Positions 1-4,182 of a stretch of DNA of 5,561 bases are shown piece by piece. The DNA comes from Sphingomonas sp. (GTDB lineage Bacteria; Pseudomonadota; Alphaproteobacteria; Sphingomonadales; Sphingomonadaceae): positions 1 to 5,561 of the forward strand of contig JAIERC010000274.1 of NCBI GenBank assembly GCA_019747165.1, in the 5' to 3' direction. The translations under genes were made by a program, and so were the position numbers. The first letter of the stretch is position 1; the number at the start of each line of letters is the position of its first letter. Under the pieces are notes generated by a model, which did no database searches, was not told the DNA's origin, and saw only the letters and a list, made by a program, of their open reading frames with translations.

Positions 1-71
1 ATTCGCTCAATCCCCGCCTGCCGGTCGGGCTGATCCATATTCATGACATTCTCCGTTCCGGCCTGCGCTGA
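1..71 (+). CDS. kdsD: Arabinose-5-phosphate isomerase, C-terminal end only (partial)
   Basis: Only the last 22 complete codons are visible (first full codon at base 3), ending in TGA at 69-71. The translation SLNPRLPVGLIHIHDILRSG followed by LR resembles the end of the second CBS domain of KdsD/KpsF, where a 'xGxxxxHDLLRAG' ending is typical. The enzyme interconverts ribulose-5-phosphate and arabinose-5-phosphate, the first committed step to KDO, in the cytoplasm. The stop lies 6 bp before the kdsB start on the same strand, and kdsA follows, which strongly supports the call: isomerase, KdsB and KdsA together make the KDO pathway. The catalytic SIS domain is outside the window, so another CBS-domain protein cannot be strictly excluded. 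KpsF (capsule-locus paralogue) and KdsD cannot be told apart from this tail. Confidence 0.75.
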   Translation, partial: SLNPRLPVGLIHIHDILRSGLR

Positions 72-77
72 AGCGTA

Positions 78-905
78 ATGGACATGCCCGACCCAGCCGC
101 GCCATTGCGCGCGGCGATTATCATTCCGGCGCGCTATGCCTCCACCCGCTATCCCGCAAAGCCGCTGGCGATGCTGCGCGGGCCAGCGCAAACGGCAAAG
201 CCCCTGCTTGCCTGGACGCTTGATGCTGCCCGGGCGGTTCGCGGTGCCAGTGCGGTGTATGTCGCCACGGACCACCCGCTGATCGCCGACGCGGCAGCGG
301 CCGCCGGAGCGCCGGTGCTGATGACGCCCGCCGCCTGCGCCAACGGCACCGAGCGCTGTGCCGCAGCGCTGGGTGCGCTGCCTGATCCAGCCGACATCAT
401 CATCAATTTTCAGGGTGACGCGCTGCTGACCCCGCCCTTTGTGGTCGAGGCCCTGATTGAGGCGATGGCCAATGATCCCTCCATCCAGGTCGCAACCCCG
501 GTCGTCCGCGCCTCTCCAGCGGTGCAGCGCCGCCTGATCGAGGACCAGCGCGCCGGGCGGGTTGGCGGCACTACCGTCACCTTTGGCCAGCAACAGGATG
601 CGCTGTATTTTTCCAAATCAGTAATCCCGCATCTGCCGCCCGCCCGGATCGGCGATCCCGCATTGCCGCTGTTTTTCCACATCGGTGTCTATGCCTATCG
701 CGTGGCCGCTTTGCTGGGCTACGCCGCACTGCCGGTCGGCACGCTGGAGCTGGTCGAAGGGCTGGAACAATTGCGCTTCCTGGAAGCAGGCAAGCCGGTC
801 CGGATTGTCGAAGTGCGCGATCCGGGGCATGACCTTTGGGAGCTCAACAATCCCGAAGATATTCCCTTTATCGAAGCCATATTGGCAGATCGCGACGCAG
901 CATGA
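78..905 (+). CDS. kdsB: 3-deoxy-manno-octulosonate cytidylyltransferase (CMP-KDO synthetase)
   Basis: A 275-residue cytoplasmic enzyme that joins CTP and KDO to give CMP-KDO, the donor for KDO transferases. The N-terminus carries the nucleotide-binding signature PARYASTRYPAKPL (residues 17-30). Further family motifs are VATDH (62-66), NGTERC (89-94), QGD with metal-binding candidate Asp114 (112-114), ALYFSKSVIP (175-184), HIGVYAYR (201-208) and LEQLRFLE (229-236). It is somewhat longer than the roughly 250 residues of E. coli KdsB. Part of the difference is an unusual stretch around 145-170. Near the C-terminus the expected DTPED-like motif reads NNPEDI (257-262), so an Asn stands where E. 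coli has a metal-binding Asp. The start at 78 lies 6 bp after the upstream stop, with only a weak ribosome site; a second ATG at 84 is equally possible. The stop overlaps the kdsA start (ATGA). The capsule paralogue name kpsU could also apply. Confidence 0.93.
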   Translation: MDMPDPAAPLRAAIIIPARYASTRYPAKPLAMLRGPAQTAKPLLAWTLDAARAVRGASAVYVATDHPLIADAAAAAGAPVLMTPAACANGTERCAAALGALPDPADIIINFQGDALLTPPFVVEALIEAMANDPSIQVATPVVRASPAVQRRLIEDQRAGRVGGTTVTFGQQQDALYFSKSVIPHLPPARIGDPALPLFFHIGVYAYRVAALLGYAALPVGTLELVEGLEQLRFLEAGKPVRIVEVRDPGHDLWELNNPEDIPFIEAILADRDAA

Positions 906-1759
906 CGACCGTACCCACCTCTACCCTATTGTGCGGCCGCCCAGTTGGGATCGATCAGCGGCTGTTCGTGATTGCCGGCCCTTGCGTCATCGAAAGCGAA
1001 GCGATGGCGCTGTCGACGGCCACAACGCTGAAAGGCATCGCCGAACGGCTGGGCATCTTGCTCATCTACAAAAGCTCGTTCGACAAGGCCAATCGCACCT
1101 CAGCCAGCTCGTTTCGCGGACCCGGCATGGAAGAGGGGCTTCGCATCCTGGAAAAGGTGAAGCGCGAAACCGGCATGCCGGTGCTTACCGACGTGCACGA
1201 AACCAGCCAGGTTAGCGCCGTCGCCAGCGTGGTCGATGTGCTGCAAACGCCTGCCTTTCTCGCGCGTCAGACCGATCTGATTGAGGCTGTCGCCAGCTGC
1301 GGCAAGCCCGCCAACATCAAAAAGGGCCAGTTCATGGCCCCGCACGACATGATCCATGTCGCCACCAAAGCCCGCGCCGCAGCCGCAGAGGCGGGACGCG
1401 AAGCCACCCTGCTCGTCACTGATCGCGGTGCCAGCTTTGGCTATAATAATCTGGTGTCGGACATGCGCGGCCTAGTCATAATGCGCGAAACCGGTTGCCC
1501 GGTAGTGTTTGATGCCACCCATTCCGTCCAGCTACCCGGCGGGCTCGGCACCACCAGCGGTGGCCAGCGCGAATTTGTCGCTCCACTCGCGCGCGCCGCC
1601 GTCGCGGTGGGGATTTCCGGACTGTTCATGGAAATGCACCCCGATCCTGACAATGCCAAGTCAGACGGGCCCAATGCCGTCCCGCTTGATCAGGCCGAAG
1701 CGCTGCTGACGCAATTGCTGGCGATTGATCGCTTGGTCAAAGGCGGCGCGGGCGATTAA
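902..1759 (+). CDS. kdsA: 3-deoxy-8-phosphooctulonate synthase (KDO-8-phosphate synthase)
   Basis: A 285-residue cytoplasmic TIM-barrel aldolase, close to the usual family length (about 284), that condenses phosphoenolpyruvate with arabinose-5-phosphate to give KDO-8-phosphate. Visible family motifs are IAGPCVIES (24-32), KSSFDKANRTS (58-68), TDVHE (96-100), KPANIKKGQF (136-145), FDATHSVQLPGG (203-214) and MEMHPDPDNAKSDGPN (243-258). Cys28, His207, Glu244 and Asp255 match, in order and in spacing from His onward, the metal ligands known from the Aquifex enzyme (Cys11, His185, Glu222, Asp233). The protein should therefore be the metal-dependent class, unlike E. coli KdsA with Asn at the Cys position. 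The start at 902 is chosen because it overlaps the kdsB stop and gives the normal length; an in-frame ATG at 836 would add 22 residues lying inside kdsB. The ribosome site is weak, so translation is probably coupled to kdsB. Confidence 0.96.
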   Translation: MTTVPTSTLLCGRPVGIDQRLFVIAGPCVIESEAMALSTATTLKGIAERLGILLIYKSSFDKANRTSASSFRGPGMEEGLRILEKVKRETGMPVLTDVHETSQVSAVASVVDVLQTPAFLARQTDLIEAVASCGKPANIKKGQFMAPHDMIHVATKARAAAAEAGREATLLVTDRGASFGYNNLVSDMRGLVIMRETGCPVVFDATHSVQLPGGLGTTSGGQREFVAPLARAAVAVGISGLFMEMHPDPDNAKSDGPNAVPLDQAEALLTQLLAIDRLVKGGAGD

Positions 1760-1794
1760 TCCCCGCAACCGGATGACATCAGTCGCCCGCCCCG
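1744..1794. terminator. Inverted repeat spanning both convergent stop codons; possible bidirectional terminator
   Basis: Arms GCGGGCGA (1748-1755) and TCGCCCGC (1783-1790) are perfect complements. The stem can grow inward by a G-T pair and an A-T pair (1756-1757 with 1781-1782), leaving a 23-base loop. It can also grow outward, past one C-C mismatch, by three more pairs (1744-1746 with 1792-1794). The arms lie in the last codons of kdsA and rmlA, and the 19-bp gap between the genes falls in the loop. No T-run follows on either strand, so a classical intrinsic terminator is not shown. It could stabilise 3' ends or slow convergent polymerases. It could also be a by-product of both proteins ending in Ala-Gly-Asp. 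Confidence 0.35.
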
Positions 1795-2660
1795 GCGCTG
1801 GCAGCGATCGTCCGCAAATAGGCACCATAATCATTCTGGCCATAGGCAGATGCCAGCGCCTCCAGCGCAGCACGGTCGATCCGCCCCTGCCGAAAGGCGA
1901 TTTCTTCAGGGCAGGCGATTTTGAAGCCCTGGCGTTTTTCAAGAATGCGGACAAATTCGGCCGCTTCCAGCAGCGCTTCCGGCGTGCCCGTGTCCAGCCA
2001 GGCAATGCCCCTGCCCAGCGATTCGACATACAGCATATCCGCATCAAGATAATGGCGGATCACGTCCGTAATCTCCAGCTCACCCCGGGCGGAGGGTTTG
2101 AGCGCCCGGGCAATCGCCGGGGCCTGACCATCAAAAAAATACAGCCCGGTCACGGCCCAATTCGATTTTGGCTGAACGGGTTTTTCCTCAACGCTGATCG
2201 CCTTGTTCAGCGCATCAAACTCGATCACGCCGTAACGCTGCGGATCATGGACATGATAGGCGAAAACTGACGCGCCCTGCATCCGATCACGCGCCTGCGC
2301 AAACAGACCCGCAATGCCGTTCCCGTAAAAGACATTGTCGCCCAGGATCAGTGCCGAAGGCTGCCCGGCCAGAAAGTCTTCACCGATGATATAGGCCTGC
2401 GCCAGCCCCTCTGGCTTGGGTTGCGCGGCATAGCTGATCGATATCCCCCATTTGGAACCGTCGCCCAGCAATTCTTCAAATCGGGGCAAATCCGCAGGGG
2501 TGGAAATCAGCAAAATCTCTTTGATCCCGGCCAGCATCAGCGTGGCCAGCGGATAATAGATCATCGGCTTGTCATAGATCGGCATCAGCTGCTTCGACAC
2601 GACCTGCGTCATCGGATGCAGGCGCGATCCGGTGCCACCCGCCAGGATGATCCCCTTCAT
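1779..2660 (-). CDS. rmlA: Glucose-1-phosphate thymidylyltransferase (dTDP-glucose pyrophosphorylase)
   Basis: A 293-residue protein, the usual length for RmlA/RfbA. It makes dTDP-glucose from dTTP and glucose-1-phosphate, the first step of dTDP-deoxysugar synthesis in the cytoplasm. The N-terminal nucleotide-binding signature is LAGGTGSRLHP (6-16), followed by SKQLMPIYDKPMIYYPL (22-38), a hallmark of this family. Other motifs are QPKPEGLAQA (80-89), LGDNVFYG with metal-binding candidate Asp108 (106-113), VEEKP (157-161), GELEITDV (193-200) and WLDTGTPEAL with Asp223 (221-230). Most family members have GGSGTRL; here it is GGTGSRL, a conservative swap. The ATG overlaps the rmlB stop by four bases and has only a weak ribosome site, so translation is probably coupled to rmlB. 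The gene ends 19 bp from the convergent kdsA stop. The symbol rfbA is equivalent. RmlC and RmlD do not follow in this operon. Confidence 0.97.
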   Translation of the reverse strand: MKGIILAGGTGSRLHPMTQVVSKQLMPIYDKPMIYYPLATLMLAGIKEILLISTPADLPRFEELLGDGSKWGISISYAAQPKPEGLAQAYIIGEDFLAGQPSALILGDNVFYGNGIAGLFAQARDRMQGASVFAYHVHDPQRYGVIEFDALNKAISVEEKPVQPKSNWAVTGLYFFDGQAPAIARALKPSARGELEITDVIRHYLDADMLYVESLGRGIAWLDTGTPEALLEAAEFVRILEKRQGFKIACPEEIAFRQGRIDRAALEALASAYGQNDYGAYLRTIAASAGAGD

Positions 2661-3757
2661 GATGCTCGCCGCAACTGGCGAACGGTGCTGGCAGCCGTCA
2701 CCGGTGCGCCGATCCCCAGCCGTCCGGTGTCGTACCGCCGATCAATGATGCTCTGCCACCAGTCGCTATTGTCGAGATACCATTGCACCGTGGCATCGAT
2801 GCCACTGGCAAAGTCATGCTGCGGTCGCCAGCCTAGATCGCGCTGTATCTTGGCGGCATCGATCGCATAACGCTGATCATGGCCCGGGCGATCGGCGACA
2901 AAGCTGATCTGTTCGGCATAGGACCAGCCATCCCCGCGCGGGTGGCGTTGATCGAGCACGGCGCAGATGCGGCGAACGACATCGATGTTCCGCTGTTCGG
3001 CATTACCGCCGATATTATAGGTCTCACCCGGATGGCCCGCCTCAATCACGCAGTGCAGCGCCCGTGCATGATCATCGACGTGCAGCCAGTCACGCACATT
3101 CGATCCATCGCCATAGACCGGCAATGCCTGCCCGCAGAGCGCGCGAATGATGATCAGCGGGATCAGCTTTTCCGGAAACTGATAGGGGCCGTAATTGTTC
3201 GAACAATTGGTGACGAGCACGGGCAGGCCATAGCTATGGCCCCAGGCGCGGACGAGATGGTCCGACGCTGCCTTTGACGCCGAATAGGGTGAGCGTGGAT
3301 CATAGGGCGTGGTTTCAGTGAAAAGCCCGGTCGGGCCCAGCGATCCATAAACCTCATCGGTCGAAATATGGTGGAAGCGAAACGCCGCCTGATCGGCAGC
3401 CCCGAGCGATTGGAAATAGCCAAGCGCTTGTTGCAGCATCGTGAAGGTGCCGACGATGTTGGTTTGGACAAACACGCCAGGCCCATCGATCGACCGGTCG
3501 ACATGGCTCTCTGCGGCCAGATGGGCGATCACCTGCGGTCGAAAATCGGCGATCGTCCGGGCAACACTGGCGGCATCGCAGATATCGCCTTGGACAAAAC
3601 CATACCGGCTGTGGCGCGCAATTGAGTCTAGCGACACCAGGTTGCCGGCATAAGTCAGCTTGTCGATATTCAGCAGCACATGATCCGACCCCGTAATGAG
3701 GTGCCGGATCAAGGCTGAACCAATGAAACCGGCCCCACCCGTTACAAGAATGCGCAC
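2657..3757 (-). CDS. rmlB: dTDP-glucose 4,6-dehydratase
   Basis: A 366-residue extended short-chain dehydrogenase that converts dTDP-glucose to dTDP-4-keto-6-deoxyglucose with bound NAD. The Rossmann motif TGGAGFIG is at residues 6-13. The dehydratase signature STDEVYG (132-138) supplies Thr133, Asp134 and Glu135, and the catalytic pair is Tyr158 and Lys162 in YSASK. Substrate-binding motifs include ESHVDRSI (83-90), NCSNNYGPYQFPEKLIP (184-200), VRDWLHVDDH (221-230) and RPGHDQRYAID (290-300). The start is a GTG at 3757-3755: the codon just upstream in frame is TAG (3760-3758), so no earlier start is possible, and a strong GGAGG site lies 5 bases away. The tail after about residue 345 reaches past the common family end and is poorly conserved in my recollection. 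The gene is first in an operon with rmlA (ATGA overlap). The symbol rfbB is equivalent. Confidence 0.97.
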   Translation of the reverse strand: MRILVTGGAGFIGSALIRHLITGSDHVLLNIDKLTYAGNLVSLDSIARHSRYGFVQGDICDAASVARTIADFRPQVIAHLAAESHVDRSIDGPGVFVQTNIVGTFTMLQQALGYFQSLGAADQAAFRFHHISTDEVYGSLGPTGLFTETTPYDPRSPYSASKAASDHLVRAWGHSYGLPVLVTNCSNNYGPYQFPEKLIPLIIIRALCGQALPVYGDGSNVRDWLHVDDHARALHCVIEAGHPGETYNIGGNAEQRNIDVVRRICAVLDQRHPRGDGWSYAEQISFVADRPGHDQRYAIDAAKIQRDLGWRPQHDFASGIDATVQWYLDNSDWWQSIIDRRYDTGRLGIGAPVTAASTVRQLRRAS

Positions 3758-3761
3758 CTAA

Positions 3762-3769
3762 CCCTCCCC
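3762..3769 (-). promoter_or_regulatory. Strong ribosome binding site deciding the rmlB GTG start
   Basis: On the minus strand the sequence GGGGAGGG contains a full GGAGG core (3767-3763), five bases before the GTG. It is by far the best Shine-Dalgarno match among the gene starts in the window. With the in-frame TAG directly before the GTG, it fixes the rmlB start. The strong site may compensate for the less efficient GTG codon. Confidence 0.8.
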
Positions 3770-3778
3770 AAGCAGACC

Positions 3779-3791
3779 TGCTCAACGAGCA
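3779..3791 (-). promoter_or_regulatory. Small hairpin in the rmlB leader
   Basis: TGCTC (3779-3783) and GAGCA (3787-3791) are perfect complements around a 3-base spacer, about ten bases upstream of the rmlB ribosome site. It could be a leader hairpin or a small dyad near the transcription start. A 5-bp stem can easily arise by chance. Confidence 0.2.
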
Positions 3792-3820
3792 ACAATAAGC
3801 GCGATAGGTGAACGGGTCAT
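3792..3820 (-). promoter_or_regulatory. Candidate weak promoter for rmlBA
   Basis: On the minus strand ATGACC (3820-3815, four of six matches to TTGACA) is followed after 17 bases by TATTGT (3797-3792, four of six matches to TATAAT). The -10 element sits about 35 bases before the rmlB start, a sensible place for a promoter. Both boxes are weak, and alphaproteobacterial promoters are hard to recognise by eye. The evidence is the spacing and position only. Confidence 0.25.
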
Positions 3821-3830
3821 TGAGGCTGAA

Positions 3831-3912
3831 GATCAAATCAATGGCGCGAATTCGCCCGGCATCGGCCTTGCCACCCGCCCCCCGCGCGGCTGCTAGGAAA
3901 GGATCAAATCAA
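3831..3912. repeat. 11-bp direct repeat pair upstream of rmlB
   Basis: GATCAAATCAA occurs at 3831-3841 and again at 3902-3912, with start points 71 bases apart. Between them lies the 10-bp palindrome GCGAATTCGC (3846-3855). The repeats are AT-rich in a GC-rich setting and sit just upstream of the candidate rmlB promoter, so paired regulator sites are conceivable. The spacing is near seven helical turns. No known regulator motif is recognised. Confidence 0.4.
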
Positions 3913-4050
3913 CGTTCCAACGGTTCCCCCTTCCCCTTAGAGCGCAACCCTCTGCATCCTGCCGACGGGTTAGCCTGGCGGCATAACAACACAATCCGCC
4001 CCCCAGAGCTGCCTCGACTAACGACCGCCGCCCCGTGAAGCTGCTTCGCC

Positions 4051-4101
4051 GCCATTGCCGCCTACCGGTTCCGCTTCGCTCAATCTCCCAGCGGCAATGG
4101 C
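4051..4101. repeat. 11-bp perfect inverted repeat with 29-base spacer
   Basis: GCCATTGCCGC (4051-4061) and GCGGCAATGGC (4091-4101) are exact reverse complements. The 29-base spacer is C/T-rich and carries the second copy of a short GCTTCGC direct repeat (first copy 4043-4049, second 4073-4079). There is no T-run after either arm. It could be a transcript hairpin, a dispersed intergenic repeat unit or an extended protein site. It lies about 55 bases past the receptor's own hairpin. Confidence 0.45.
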
Positions 4102-4157
4102 AACGGAGGCCGCAATGCACCAACAATCAATACGGACCACTCAATGGAGACAGGTGA

Positions 4158-4176
4158 GGGAGCGAAAAACGCTCCC
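4158..4176 (-). terminator. Terminator-like hairpin after the TonB-dependent receptor gene
   Basis: On the minus strand GGGAGCG, TTTTT, CGCTCCC form a perfect 7-bp GC-rich stem with a 5-base loop, starting seven bases past the receptor stop codon. Position and strength fit a transcription terminator that separates the receptor from rmlBA. There is no T-run downstream of the stem (the run of five T is in the loop), so it is not a textbook intrinsic terminator. It may instead act as a 3' stability element. Confidence 0.6.
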
Positions 4177-4182
4177 CAGTCT

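Larger units (their letters stand above)
3758..4182. other. Intergenic region between the receptor gene and rmlBA, no gene seen
   Basis: This 425-bp gap holds the rmlB leader (ribosome site, candidate promoter), an 11-bp direct repeat pair, a 10-bp palindrome, an 11-bp inverted repeat and the receptor's terminator-like hairpin. Open frames here on both strands (for example 3808-4038 on plus and 3893-4126 on minus) give low-complexity, Arg/Pro- or Cys-rich products with no recognisable motif, so I do not call them genes. No tRNA, riboswitch or insertion-sequence end is recognised. Confidence 0.6.

Noticed and set aside
836..901. A 22-residue N-terminal extension of kdsA from an in-frame ATG
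   Set aside because: The extra residues lie wholly inside the kdsB coding region and have no family counterpart. The ATG at 902 gives the usual length and an ATGA overlap with kdsB.
685..1215. Open frame on the plus strand overlapping kdsB and kdsA
   Set aside because: It is out of frame with two well-supported enzymes, and its product is Arg/Ser/Trp-rich with no known motif. It is a shadow frame.
1725..2270. Plus-strand open frame across the convergent junction into rmlA
   Set aside because: Most of it is antisense to a clear RmlA, it has no good ribosome site, and the product has no recognisable domain.
3977..4000. GGCGG/CCGCC pairing with a 14-base loop in the gap
   Set aside because: A 5-bp GC stem with a long loop is expected by chance in sequence of this composition.
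4051..4101. Possible tRNA remnant, attachment site or insertion-sequence end at the inverted repeat
   Set aside because: No cloverleaf, T-arm consensus, target-site duplication or transposase is visible, and the flanking genes are intact.
3808..4126. Two small open frames in the intergenic gap (3808-4038 plus, 3893-4126 minus)
   Set aside because: The products are low-complexity and unlike any family I know, and no ribosome site stands out. The minus-strand frame crosses the inverted repeat.
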